A stretch of 64,000 nt of DNA from Streptococcus sp. Marseille-P6264 (GCF_902460355.1 NZ_CABPTO010000003.1:124001-188000); one strand, 5' to 3'. Shown: positions 1-7,322, counted from the first letter of the stretch. Notes: generated by a model not told the origin, from the letters alone. A program made the numbers and translations.

Positions 1-282
1 GGTTTCTTTGGCCCCCATTTTCTTTGCGAGAACGGCTGAAACCATGTTAACCTCATCCTGCTCAGTCATGGCAATAAAGATATCGCAGTGGGCAACATCT
101 GCCTGCTCCAAGATTTTAAAATTCGCACCATTTCCAACGATGCCCATAATATCGTAACGTTTTGTAATATGATTTAGAACAGCTTCATTTTGTTCAATTA
201 AAACGACATCATGCTTTTCAGCGACGAGCGAGCGACAAAGGGCGGCTCCGACCTTCCCGCTTCCCACGACGATAATTTTCAT
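1..282 (-). CDS. trkA: Trk/Ktr potassium uptake regulatory protein, N-terminal part
   Basis: This is the first 94 codons of a gene that runs off the left edge. The N-terminus reads MKIIVVGSGKVGAALCRSL, the glycine-rich Rossmann motif of an RCK/TrkA-N domain. It is followed by the acidic residue after the second strand (VVLIEQN) and by a GNGAN segment typical of the NAD-binding subunit of Trk/Ktr uptake systems. Such proteins sit on the cytoplasmic face of a TrkH/KtrB channel and gate potassium uptake in response to nucleotides. The start is set by a GGGAGGAA ribosome site just upstream on the minus strand. KtrA is an alternative name; the missing C-terminus would decide. The channel gene, if adjacent, lies outside the window. 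Confidence 0.85.
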   Translation of the reverse strand, partial: MKIIVVGSGKVGAALCRSLVAEKHDVVLIEQNEAVLNHITKRYDIMGIVGNGANFKILEQADVAHCDIFIAMTEQDEVNMVSAVLAKKMGAKET

Positions 283-425
283 ATTATTCCTCCCGAATAT
301 GTATCTATCATACCTTTTTTTATATAAAATTTCATCTATAAATCTCAATAAAGTCGTTTTTTACAGAATAGTAAGCTGTTTCAAAAGAAATCCTACAAAA
401 ATCTCACTTTTTGAGGTCATTTTTA

Positions 426-453
426 TTGACTTGTCGGAAGAAAATGATATACT
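426..453 (+). promoter_or_regulatory. Promoter of the trmL leader
   Basis: TTGACT and TATACT are 16 bases apart, and a TGA triplet directly before the -10 makes it an extended -10. Transcription would start near position 460. The promoter diverges from trkA. Confidence 0.75.
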
Positions 454-459
454 AGGAAA

Positions 460-561
460 GTACCCTCATTGATTTACATCAAACCTGTTGTGATGTAAGT
501 TAATGATGCCTTAACCACGCTGTTTGCTGAGCTTGACTCCGGGCAGTGTGGCTATTTTTTT
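460..561 (+). ncRNA. Leader RNA with intrinsic terminator (attenuator or small RNA) before trmL
   Basis: From the predicted transcription start there are two hairpins. The first pairs 467-481 with 491-505 (15 positions, with some wobble). The second pairs 513-522 with 544-553 and is followed directly by a run of T (ATTTTTTT). That is a textbook intrinsic terminator, but it lies between two divergent genes, so it cannot serve trkA. It either ends a roughly 100-nt small RNA or attenuates trmL, whose start is 27 bases further on. The upstream promoter has no CiaR repeat, so it is not a csRNA by that criterion. The function is not known to me. Confidence 0.6.
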
Positions 562-587
562 ATTCTAATGAAAATCAGGAAAAAATC

Positions 588-1097
588 ATGTCTCAGCAAA
601 ATCATATCGTCCTTTTTGAACCACAAATTCCACAGAATACAGGCAATATTGCTCGTACTTGCGCAGCGACCAACTCCCCCCTCCATATCATCAAGCCCAT
701 GGGCTTTCCCATTGATGACCGTAAAATGAAGCGGGCTGGACTGGACTATTGGGATAAGCTGGATATTAGCTTCTATGAGAGTCTGGATGACTTTATGAAG
801 CAGATGGACGGACGACTCTATCTGATATCCAAGTTTGCCGAGAAGGTCTACTCCGAGGAGAATTTTACAGCCGAAGGCTCGCATTATTTTATGTTTGGCC
901 GTGAGGATAAAGGCTTGCCAGAAGACTTTATGCGTCAGCATCCAGAAAAGGCCTTGCGCATTCCCATGAATGACCAGCATGTCCGTAGCCTGAATGTCTC
1001 TAATACAGTCTGCATGATTGTTTACGAAGCCTTACGCCAACAGAACTTTGCAGGACTGGACTTGGTACATGAGTACGAAGCGGATAAGTTGAAATAA
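588..1097 (+). CDS. trmL: tRNA (cytidine/uridine-34 2'-O)-methyltransferase TrmL
   Basis: 169-residue SPOUT-class methyltransferase that methylates the wobble ribose of tRNA-Leu isoacceptors using S-adenosylmethionine. The sequence has the family's N-terminal [15 protein letters not shown], the GREDKGLP segment near residue 104 and RSLNVSN near residue 133, which form the trefoil-knot cofactor site. The length is normal for TrmL (about 155-170). I chose the ATG at 588 rather than the in-frame ATG at 546. The N-terminus [12 protein letters not shown] matches the family, an AGGAAA site precedes it, and codons from 546 would lie in the terminator hairpin of the leader. It is monocistronic, with a terminator at 1139-1168. 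Confidence 0.93.
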   Translation: MSQQNHIVLFEPQIPQNTGNIARTCAATNSPLHIIKPMGFPIDDRKMKRAGLDYWDKLDISFYESLDDFMKQMDGRLYLISKFAEKVYSEENFTAEGSHYFMFGREDKGLPEDFMRQHPEKALRIPMNDQHVRSLNVSNTVCMIVYEALRQQNFAGLDLVHEYEADKLK

Positions 1098-1138
1098 ATG
1101 AAAAATACTTAAGTTAAAATAATATTGATTACATCAAT

Positions 1139-1168
1139 CAAAAAGCTTGCTCTGGCGTGCTTTTTTTG
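1139..1168 (+). terminator. trmL terminator
   Basis: An imperfect hairpin of AAAAAGC-TTGC with GCGT-GCTTTTTTT just after the trmL stop, ending in seven T. Confidence 0.7.
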
Positions 1169-1181
1169 TTATGATAAGAGT

Positions 1182-1392
1182 GTCTTCAGGGCAGGGTGAG
1201 ATTCCCGACCGGCGGTAATTTTGACTAGCTATTTTAGCTTTCTCGTCGTTGTCTTGTCGCGATATACTTTAAGTATTATCTTCGACTGCGACGCCTAGAT
1301 AAATCTAAAATATCTTAGCCAAATAAGTCCGCGAGCGAAAGCTGATGTGGTGCGATTCCACAACCGACAGTATAGTCTGGATGGGAGAAGAC
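1182..1392 (+). promoter_or_regulatory. FMN riboswitch (RFN element)
   Basis: The conserved RFN blocks occur in order: CTTCAGGGCAGGGTGAGATT, CCCGACCGGCGGT, then GTCCGCGAGCG, GATGTGGTGCGATTCCACAACC, GACAGTATAGTCTGGATGGG and the closing AGAAGAC. These form the six-helix FMN-binding junction closed by GTCTTC/GAAGAC. It controls ribU: with FMN bound, expression of the riboflavin importer is expected to fall. The region between the GGCGGT and GTCCGCGAGC blocks is unusually long (about 110 bases). Just downstream a short GC-rich hairpin (GGCC-GGTT-GGTC, 1409-1420) is followed by TTTTAAT, a possible terminator arm. Confidence 0.95.
1219..1323. repeat. Palindromic insert in the variable stem of the FMN riboswitch
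   Basis: The left arm TTGACTAGCTATTTTAG pairs with the right arm CTAAAATATCTTAGCCAA, and inside them a CGTCG / CGACG pair forms a second stem. The insert lies exactly in the variable arm of the RFN element, so the conserved core stays intact. It looks like a small palindromic repeat that landed in a tolerated loop, but only one copy is seen in this window. Confidence 0.5.
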
Positions 1393-1423
1393 GAAAGGCG
1401 TTATTGCCTGGCCGGTTGGTCGT

Positions 1424-1456
1424 TTTAATCTTATTTTAAGGGGCATTTTATATACT
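1424..1456 (+). promoter_or_regulatory. CiaR-type promoter between riboswitch and ribU
   Basis: TTTAAT at 1424, five bases, TTTAAG at 1435, exactly ten bases, then TATACT at 1451-1456. This is the layout of CiaR-dependent streptococcal promoters (TTTAAG-N5-TTTAAG about ten bases before the -10), with one mismatch in the first half site. Transcription would start near 1463, after the riboswitch, giving ribU a second promoter. Confidence 0.6.
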
Positions 1457-1540
1457 CTTATAAATTGTGAAAGGATTTTTCAGGCCTTGTGTTGACAGCC
1501 TTCCAGCTTCTCTAATTTTTATAAATTGGAGGAACCTGTT

Positions 1541-2098
1541 ATGACAAATACGCGCAAAATGGCGATAGTAGCGGCTCTATCTGCACTATCTTTCCTGCTT
1601 ATGTTCTATCAAATCCCTTTGGTAGCCGAGTTTCTAAAATTGGATTTTTCGATTATTCCGATTTTACTAGCCTTGGTTCTCTTGGATTTTAAGAGTTCTG
1701 TAGCAGTTCTGCTCATCCGCTCTGTTTTAAAATTGGCCTTAAATGGTCATGGAGTGGAAACCTTAATCGGTTTGCCGATTAATATTGTGGCGATTCTGGT
1801 CTTTGTCCTCTTCTTTGCTCTTTTCTGGGAAAAGAAGAGAGATTTGATGAGCTATTTGCTTGCATCTTTCCTAGGAATTCTTTCCTTGACTGCAAGTATG
1901 CTGGCGCTGAATGCTTTTTATGCCATTCCGCTTTATACTCGTTTTGCAAACTTTGATATCGGTCAGATCATTGGTGTAAGTAAGTATCTACTGACCATGA
2001 TTGTTCCCTTTAACCTATTAGAAGGAGTGATCTGGGCGGTGGCTTTCTGGCTGATTTACACGCTTTTGACGCCCGTTCTAAAACGCTATGAAAAATAA
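1541..2098 (+). CDS. ribU: Riboflavin ECF transporter substrate-binding subunit RibU
   Basis: 185-residue membrane protein with about six hydrophobic segments. It is the S component that captures riboflavin and docks on a shared ECF energy module encoded elsewhere. The identification rests on size, topology, streptococcal RibU-like segments (for example LKLDFSIIPILLALVLLDFKS, residues 32-52) and the FMN riboswitch directly upstream. The start is the ATG at 1541 behind TTGGAGGAAC. The reading frame is open to 1526, but that would skip the ribosome site. The gene overlaps the following PAP2 gene by 11 bases, so the two are co-translated. Besides the riboswitch transcript, a CiaR-type promoter at 1424-1456 may drive it. 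Confidence 0.88.
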   Translation: MTNTRKMAIVAALSALSFLLMFYQIPLVAEFLKLDFSIIPILLALVLLDFKSSVAVLLIRSVLKLALNGHGVETLIGLPINIVAILVFVLFFALFWEKKRDLMSYLLASFLGILSLTASMLALNAFYAIPLYTRFANFDIGQIIGVSKYLLTMIVPFNLLEGVIWAVAFWLIYTLLTPVLKRYEK

Positions 2099-2738
2099 AC
2101 AATCTTATCTAACAAAGGGCTCTTTTGCCCTTTTACTTTTCGTCATACTAGGCTACATGGTCAAGTTTTATCCAGAGCAGCTAGTTGCCTTTGATAGCCC
2201 AATTCAAACTTGGCTGCGAGGGGACTTGCCCACAGCTTTGACGACATTTTTCAAACTGGTCACTAGTTTAATTGACCCGCTGGGGATTATTATCTGGGTT
2301 TCTGCCCTAGTCCTTTTTTTCCTTTATAAAAAATGGAAGATCGAAGCCGCCTTGCTAGCTGGAAATCTGGTCTTACATGGGATTTTGATTAAGCTGATTA
2401 AACTCCTTTACCAAAGAAGCCGACCTAGTATCTTACATTTGGTCGAAGAGGGTGGCTATTCTTTCCCGAGCGGACATTCCATGGCGACAGCCATTGTGGT
2501 GGGGACTTTGATTATTATCGTCCAGCAACGGATGCAAAATCAACAAATCAAGCGCCTTGTACAGGGCTTGCTCTTGCTCTTTATCTTGACCATTATGGCC
2601 TCCAGAGTCTATCTGGGCGTGCACTACCCGACGGATGTGATTGGAGGAGCCTTGATGGGCTTTGCCATTCTCAATATCGAATTTCCCTTTTATGACAAGC
2701 TGCGCTTTCAGTGGCGCTTCAAGGGAAAGCAGAAATAA
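2088..2738 (+). CDS. PAP2-family membrane phosphatase
   Basis: 216 residues with five or six hydrophobic segments and all three motifs of the PAP2/undecaprenyl-pyrophosphate phosphatase superfamily. These are K105-x6-R112-P113, PSGH at 127-130 with H130 as acid/base, and S172-R173-x5-H179-x3-D183 with H179 as the nucleophile. Relatives dephosphorylate lipid phosphates, often undecaprenyl pyrophosphate, on the outer face of the membrane; the exact substrate here cannot be read from sequence. The start overlaps ribU by 11 bases, so it shares that operon and its riboswitch/CiaR control. Candidate roles are lipid-carrier recycling or phosphatidylglycerol-phosphate hydrolysis. Confidence 0.85.
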   Translation: MKNKQSYLTKGSFALLLFVILGYMVKFYPEQLVAFDSPIQTWLRGDLPTALTTFFKLVTSLIDPLGIIIWVSALVLFFLYKKWKIEAALLAGNLVLHGILIKLIKLLYQRSRPSILHLVEEGGYSFPSGHSMATAIVVGTLIIIVQQRMQNQQIKRLVQGLLLLFILTIMASRVYLGVHYPTDVIGGALMGFAILNIEFPFYDKLRFQWRFKGKQK

Positions 2739-2750
2739 ATAGAGATGAGA

Positions 2751-2927
2751 AGAGGCTGGGACAAAAGTCCTAGCCTCTCAATTGTCTTTGGATTGTCGAG
2801 CAAGACGCAGTGGTTGAGTGGGCTCTACTATGCTGATTTCATCAGCTTTTACAGCCCTACTCAACTGTTCGGAGGTGGGACGACGAAATCGAATTCTAAC
2901 GAATTACCGATTTCTGTCCCACTCTCT
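2751..2927. repeat. Dispersed 177-bp intergenic repeat, copy 1
   Basis: The segment begins AGAGGCTGGGAC and ends GTCCCACTCTCT, an imperfect terminal inverted repeat. A second copy at 52911-53087 differs at only five of 177 positions. It lies between the PAP2 gene and the MGMT-family gene, just after a stop codon. It has no convincing coding frame of its own, although an open frame from 2745 runs through it. Confidence 0.9.
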
Positions 2928-2990
2928 TTTGTCTTGACAAAGGAGGTCTCTTTCTTTAAGATAGGAGCAAGTGAGATGGGGGAGGTTAGC

Positions 2991-3299
2991 ATGTCCGTTT
3001 TAAATCAAGAAATCATAAAGTCGGTTTTAGTTCTTGTGGATGAAATTCCTGCTGGGTGCGTGGCAACCTATGGGCAGATTGCTCGTTTGATTGGACGGCC
3101 TAAAAACGCCCGCTTGGTGGGAAAGATTCTCAGTCAGTCGGAGCATTATGGCGGTAAGCATCCTTGCCATCGGGTGGTCAATGCAGCAGGGCGTCTCGCA
3201 CCGGGCTGGGAAGAGCAAGCGCACTTGCTTTGGGCAGAGGGAGTGGACCTGAAGGCCAATGGCTGTGTGAATCTTAAGCATTATCAGTGGGAGCGATGA
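2991..3299 (+). CDS. Single-domain MGMT/alkyltransferase-like DNA repair protein
   Basis: 102 residues corresponding only to the C-terminal DNA-binding/active-site domain of O6-alkylguanine-DNA alkyltransferases. The winged-helix part (VATYGQIARLIGRP), the arginine finger R41 and the acceptor motif PCHR (58-61, Cys59) are visible. The Cys is kept, unlike in ATL proteins, which carry Trp there. After the motif the usual GYxGG loop is changed to NAAGRLAPGW. It therefore may be a minimal alkyltransferase or a lesion-binding protein. I chose the ATG at 2991 because GGGAGGTT precedes it. The frame is open back to 2745, but that stretch is the dispersed repeat and encodes nothing plausible. Confidence 0.8.
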   Translation: MSVLNQEIIKSVLVLVDEIPAGCVATYGQIARLIGRPKNARLVGKILSQSEHYGGKHPCHRVVNAAGRLAPGWEEQAHLLWAEGVDLKANGCVNLKHYQWER

Positions 3300-3330
3300 T
3301 TTTCTTCTTTCTAGGTGAAAGAGGAAATTT

Positions 3331-3360
3331 TTGTTTCTAGGGTCCTTTTTGTGGTAGAAT
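3331..3360 (+). promoter_or_regulatory. Extended -10 promoter directly abutting mnmL
   Basis: TTGTTT (3331-3336), 18 bases, TAGAAT (3355-3360) with TGG before it. The predicted start of transcription falls at about 3367-3368, where the ATG at 3368 begins, so the message would be leaderless. Confidence 0.6.
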
Positions 3361-3367
3361 GGAAGGT

Positions 3368-4306
3368 ATGAAATCTTACAATTCTTTGAATGATTATTAT
3401 CGAAAACTTTTTGGAGAAAAGACTTTTAAGGTGCCTATTGATGCGGGATTTGACTGTCCCAATCGGGATGGGACGGTGGCGCATGGGGGATGTACCTTCT
3501 GTACTGTTTCGGGCTCTGGTGACGCCATTGTGGCACCTGATGCCCCCATTCGCGAGCAGTTCTATAAGGAAATTGACTTTATGCACCGTAAGTGGCCAGA
3601 TGTTCGCAAGTATCTGGTTTATTTCCAGAACTTCACCAATACCCATGAGAAGCTTGAAGTGATTCGCGAGCGTTATGAGCAGGCCATCAATGAGCCAGGT
3701 GTCGTTGGACTCAATATCGGGACTCGACCGGACTGTTTGCCTGACGAGACCATCGCCTACTTGGCTGACCTGTCCGAACGCATGCATGTGACCGTGGAGC
3801 TGGGGCTTCAGACCACCTACGAGGAGACTTCGGACCTCATCAACCGTGCTCATTCCTATGAGCTCTATGTGGAGACGGTCCAGCGAATTCGTAAGCTGGC
3901 TCCAAAGGCGGAGATTGTCTCTCACTTGATTAACGGTCTGCCGGGTGAGACCCATGAGATGATGCTGGAAAATGTCCGCCGCTGTGTGACGGACAATGAC
4001 ATTCAGGGGATTAAGCTCCACTTGCTTCACCTGATGACCAATACCCGCATGCAGCGGGATTATCATGAGGGGCGATTGCAGCTGCTCAGTCAGGAGGAGT
4101 ATGTCTCCATCGTCTGCGACCAGCTGGAGATTATCCCCGAGCATATCGTCATCCACCGTATCACGGGCGACGCTCCGCGAGATATGCTGATTGGCCCTAT
4201 GTGGAGCCTCAATAAATGGGAAGTTCTCAATGCCATCGAGGCAGAAATGCGTCGTCGTGGCAGCAAGCAAGGCTGTAAAGCAAAGGAGCAGAAATTCGTA
4301 TGTTAA
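3368..4306 (+). CDS. mnmL: Radical SAM tRNA-modification protein, MnmL (YtqA)/TIGR01212 family
   Basis: 312-residue radical SAM protein. The candidate cluster cysteines are Cys30, Cys42 and Cys45 in FDCPNRDGTVAHGGCTFC. The family (YtqA, TIGR01212) has been linked in Gram-positive bacteria to the wobble-uridine mnm5 pathway, working with MnmM, the next gene here. It overlaps that gene by seven bases, which supports the assignment. I start at 3368 (MKSYNSLNDYYRKLFG). An in-frame ATG at 3359 overlaps the -10 box and would lie before the transcript start. There is no usable Shine-Dalgarno at either site, consistent with leaderless translation. The function comes from the family, not from the sequence alone. 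Confidence 0.85.
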   Translation: MKSYNSLNDYYRKLFGEKTFKVPIDAGFDCPNRDGTVAHGGCTFCTVSGSGDAIVAPDAPIREQFYKEIDFMHRKWPDVRKYLVYFQNFTNTHEKLEVIRERYEQAINEPGVVGLNIGTRPDCLPDETIAYLADLSERMHVTVELGLQTTYEETSDLINRAHSYELYVETVQRIRKLAPKAEIVSHLINGLPGETHEMMLENVRRCVTDNDIQGIKLHLLHLMTNTRMQRDYHEGRLQLLSQEEYVSIVCDQLEIIPEHIVIHRITGDAPRDMLIGPMWSLNKWEVLNAIEAEMRRRGSKQGCKAKEQKFVC

Positions 4307-4848
4307 GACCCTTACAGATGGCTCATGCATTTTTGGCAGAAGTCGTGACCAAGGAAGATGTTGTAGTGGACGCTACTATGGGCAATGGGCATGACACGCT
4401 TTTTCTGGCTAAGTTAGCCAAGCAAGTCTACGCTTTTGACATTCAGGAGCAGGCTGTGGAAAAGACCCGCCAGCGCTTGGCAGAAGCTGGCTTGGACAAT
4501 GCCCAGCTAATCTTGGCTGGCCATGAGACTCTGGACCAATACATAGACCATTTCAAGGTCGCTATTTTTAATCTGGGCTACCTGCCTTCGGCGGACAAGT
4601 CTGTCATTACCCGACCCGCTACGACGCTGGAAGCTTTGGAAAAGGTCTGCCAAGGCTTGGAAAAAGGCGGCCGTGCAGCTATCATGATTTACTATGGTCA
4701 TGAAGGGGGCGAAGTGGAGAAAGATGCGGTGCTTGAGTTCGTCAGTCAACTGCCTCAGCAGGAATTCACCGTTGCCCTCTACAAGACCATCAATCAGATT
4801 AACAATCCGCCTTTCTTGGTCATGATTGAGAAATTAAAAGAAAAATAA
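4300..4848 (+). CDS. mnmM: tRNA mnm5s2U methyltransferase MnmM (YtqB family)
   Basis: 182-residue class I S-adenosylmethionine methyltransferase with the motif I loop VVDATMGNGHDTLFLA near residues 22-37 and the acidic strand AFDIQ after it. The NLGYLPSADK segment is typical of the YtqB family, whose B. subtilis member performs the last methylation of the wobble nucleoside mnm5s2U34. The ATG overlaps the stop of the radical SAM gene by seven bases, giving coupled translation. The older label was rRNA methyltransferase. No terminator is obvious after it, and the next gene starts 48 bases on, so a longer operon is possible. Confidence 0.87.
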   Translation: MLRPLQMAHAFLAEVVTKEDVVVDATMGNGHDTLFLAKLAKQVYAFDIQEQAVEKTRQRLAEAGLDNAQLILAGHETLDQYIDHFKVAIFNLGYLPSADKSVITRPATTLEALEKVCQGLEKGGRAAIMIYYGHEGGEVEKDAVLEFVSQLPQQEFTVALYKTINQINNPPFLVMIEKLKEK

Positions 4849-4896
4849 GGATTCCAAGGTTGCTAAAAACTTTCTAAGGAATCATTTGGAGAAAAA

Positions 4897-5151
4897 ATGG
4901 ACAAGCAATATTTGCATGAAAAATTGGCTGGCTTACGAAACAAATACGTCGAGTCTGCCAAGGAAGAAACGAATGCTGGCTTTTTGGACGAGGCCAAAAT
5001 GAATAAAAAAATGCTGCGAATCAAGAAAAAATTGGTGAATCTAGAGATGGAGCGCTGCCAAAAGATGATTGAGCACCGAGACCTATCCAAAATTGATCAA
5101 AAGATTTCAGCGCAAAAAGAATTGTTTAAAGAGTGCTGCCAGCAAAGATAA
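4897..5151 (+). CDS. Small charged coiled-coil protein of unknown function
   Basis: 84 residues, rich in Lys and Glu, with a predicted continuous helix from about residue 15 to 80 (ESAKEETNAGFLDEAKMNKK and the following heptads). It has no signal or membrane segment. An ATTTGGAGAA ribosome site precedes the ATG by a proper distance, and the gene is packed between mnmM and the antiporter gene (12-base gap to the latter), so it is very likely expressed. I do not recognise a family. Confidence 0.6.
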   Translation: MDKQYLHEKLAGLRNKYVESAKEETNAGFLDEAKMNKKMLRIKKKLVNLEMERCQKMIEHRDLSKIDQKISAQKELFKECCQQR

Positions 5152-5163
5152 AGGAGGTTCAAA

Positions 5164-7218
5164 GTGGAAATCCTTCTCTACACGATTGTTTTTTTGCTTC
5201 TGTTGGTTGTATCGAATGTGACCAATCGCTTCCTGCCCCAGCTCCCCTTACCCTTAGTTCAGATTGTACTGGGAATTTCGCTTGGTTTTATTCTTCCTCA
5301 GGAGAAATTTCACTTGGATACAGAGCTGTTTTTGGCCTTGGTGATCGGGCCCTTGCTCTTTCGGGAGGCTGAGGAAAGTAATATTACCAGTATCCTCAAA
5401 CATTGGAAAATCGTTTTATATTTGATTTTTCCAGTTATCTTTATTTCAACGGTTGGCTTGGGTTATCTGGCTCATCTTCTCTGGGCTGCCTTGCCCTTGG
5501 CGGCCTGTGTTGCCGTAGGAGCAGCTCTGGGGCCGACAGACTTGGTTGCCTTTGCTTCTCTCTCAGAGCGTTTTTCCTTCCCCAAGCGGGTGGAAAATAT
5601 CCTAAAAGGAGAGGGCTTGCTCAATGATGCGTCTGGTCTGGTGACTTTTCGTGTCGCCCTTCTGGCCTGGACCACAGGAAGTTTTTCTCTAGGAAAAGCT
5701 AGTATTTCCTTAGTTCTTTCAATTATTGGTGGGTTTGCCATCGGGATGCTCAGTGCTGGCCTCAATCGTTGGCTGCATAAGCTCTTGATGAGTGCCCAAG
5801 TGTCAGATATTGCCAGTGAGCTCTTGCTGGAGCTGAGCCTACCCTTGGTCACCTTCTTTTTAGCAGAGGAGATTCATGTCTCAGGGATTATCGCAGTAGT
5901 CGTTGCAGGTATCTTTAAGGCTAGCCGCTTCAAGCGGATAACGCTTCTGGAAGCCCAGGTGGATTCGGTCACGGAAACCATCTGGAATACAGTTAATTTT
6001 ATGCTCAACGGCTCGGTCTTTATCATTTTAGGAATGGAACTGGAAATGATTGCAGAGCCAATCTTAAAGAGCCCGATTTACGATAATCTCTTGCTGTTAG
6101 TAAGCATTGTTCTTTTGACTTTCCTGCTCTTTGCCCTTCGGTTTATCATGTTGTTCACTTTTTACTTCATCCGAATCAGAAGATTGCACAAGAATGTTGG
6201 AAACTACCTGAAGGAAATGCTGCTGCTGACCTTTTCAGGTGTCAAAGGAACCGTCTCCATTGCGACTATTCTTTTGATTCCGAGTCAATTGGAGCAAGAT
6301 CATCCTTTGTTGCTTTTCTTGGTTGCAGGTGTCACCTTTCTGAGCTTTCTGACAGGTTTACTCACTCTTCCTCATCTGTCTGAGGAAAGAGAAGAGGAAG
6401 CCGAGCACCTGATGCACATTGCTATTTTAAATGAAGTGGTGGGTGAGCTGGAAGCAGGCCTCAAGCAAGCTAAGGCTAAGGCACCTCTCTATGCGGCTAT
6501 TGACAATTACCATGGCCGAATCGAAAATCTAATCCTTGAACAGGAAGACAAGGCCACTCAGCGAGACTTGGCAGCTCTGAAATTATTGATTTTGAGTATC
6601 GAAAATGATGGTCTGGAGCAAGCTTTTGAGGAAGGAAAAATCAGCGACCGCAGCTATCACATCTATCAGCGTTACCTGCAAAATATCGAGCAGGGAATCA
6701 ATCGCAATCTGGCTTCTAGCTTTACCTATATGTTTCTCGTTACGCTGCGTGTATTGCGCATGTTGCTCCATGAAATCGTCACTCTTGGTGCCAGATGGCG
6801 CTCTTGGAGGCAAGGGGGAGCTAAGCGCTTGACTGCCGAGGACATGGAAGATATAGCAGAGCTTTACCTGTCCAATACCGAAGTCATTATCGAAAGTTTG
6901 GAACACCTAAAAGGAATCTACAAGCCCTCGCTGATTACATTCTTGCAGGAATCTCGACTAAGGGAAACGGAGATTATCGGCAGCGGTGCCTTCATCGAGC
7001 GGGTTATTACGCGTATCAAGCCTAACAACATCTCAGAAATGATGTGGGGCTACTATCTGGAGAGAAAAATCATCTTCGAATACGAGAAAAATAAATTAAT
7101 CTCAAGCAGCTATGCAAAACGCCTGTGCCAAAATGTCAATAATTTAGAAAATTACTCACTGAAAGAAAGAGCTAATACCCTGCCCTACGACATGGTTAAT
7201 TACGCTAGAGGACACTAG
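5164..7218 (+). CDS. CPA1-family Na+(K+)/H+ antiporter
   Basis: 684 residues. The first 410 or so form 11-13 hydrophobic segments of a sodium/proton exchanger, with the signature GEGLLNDASGLV near residues 148-160 holding the Asn-Asp transport pair, and an upstream GAALGPTDLVA segment. The last 270 residues are a hydrophilic helical cytoplasmic tail, as in NhaP/NHE-like CPA1 proteins, where it regulates activity. It probably exports sodium or potassium for protons in pH and salt adaptation. Translation starts at GTG 5164 after a strong AAAGGAGG. It follows the coiled-coil gene by 12 bases. A shared terminator with clpE follows at 7323. Confidence 0.88.
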   Translation: MEILLYTIVFLLLLVVSNVTNRFLPQLPLPLVQIVLGISLGFILPQEKFHLDTELFLALVIGPLLFREAEESNITSILKHWKIVLYLIFPVIFISTVGLGYLAHLLWAALPLAACVAVGAALGPTDLVAFASLSERFSFPKRVENILKGEGLLNDASGLVTFRVALLAWTTGSFSLGKASISLVLSIIGGFAIGMLSAGLNRWLHKLLMSAQVSDIASELLLELSLPLVTFFLAEEIHVSGIIAVVVAGIFKASRFKRITLLEAQVDSVTETIWNTVNFMLNGSVFIILGMELEMIAEPILKSPIYDNLLLLVSIVLLTFLLFALRFIMLFTFYFIRIRRLHKNVGNYLKEMLLLTFSGVKGTVSIATILLIPSQLEQDHPLLLFLVAGVTFLSFLTGLLTLPHLSEEREEEAEHLMHIAILNEVVGELEAGLKQAKAKAPLYAAIDNYHGRIENLILEQEDKATQRDLAALKLLILSIENDGLEQAFEEGKISDRSYHIYQRYLQNIEQGINRNLASSFTYMFLVTLRVLRMLLHEIVTLGARWRSWRQGGAKRLTAEDMEDIAELYLSNTEVIIESLEHLKGIYKPSLITFLQESRLRETEIIGSGAFIERVITRIKPNNISEMMWGYYLERKIIFEYEKNKLISSSYAKRLCQNVNNLENYSLKERANTLPYDMVNYARGH

Positions 7219-7322
7219 AAGCTAAGTCCATCCAGTGAGCTCCACAGGAAATGATAAGGAATGCTTGGCTAGCTTGTTTTCTATATTTGCTGGTGAAACG
7301 TCTTCTAAAAAATAAAATAAAA

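Noticed and set aside
460..561. csRNA identity for the trmL leader
   Set aside because: It has a terminator and a suitable length but no TTTAAG repeat before its promoter and no CCTCCT loop.
1091..1130. CTTAAG-TTAAA-ATAATA as a CiaR box
   Set aside because: Only one half site is present and no -10 follows at the proper distance.
2745..2990. N-terminal extension of the MGMT-family gene through the dispersed repeat
   Set aside because: The extension is encoded by the 177-bp repeat, lacks similarity to the family, and the good ribosome site lies before 2991.
3311..4330. A 339-codon open frame on the minus strand opposite mnmL
   Set aside because: It mirrors the codon structure of the clear radical SAM gene, has no domain or ribosome site and would overlap two real genes.
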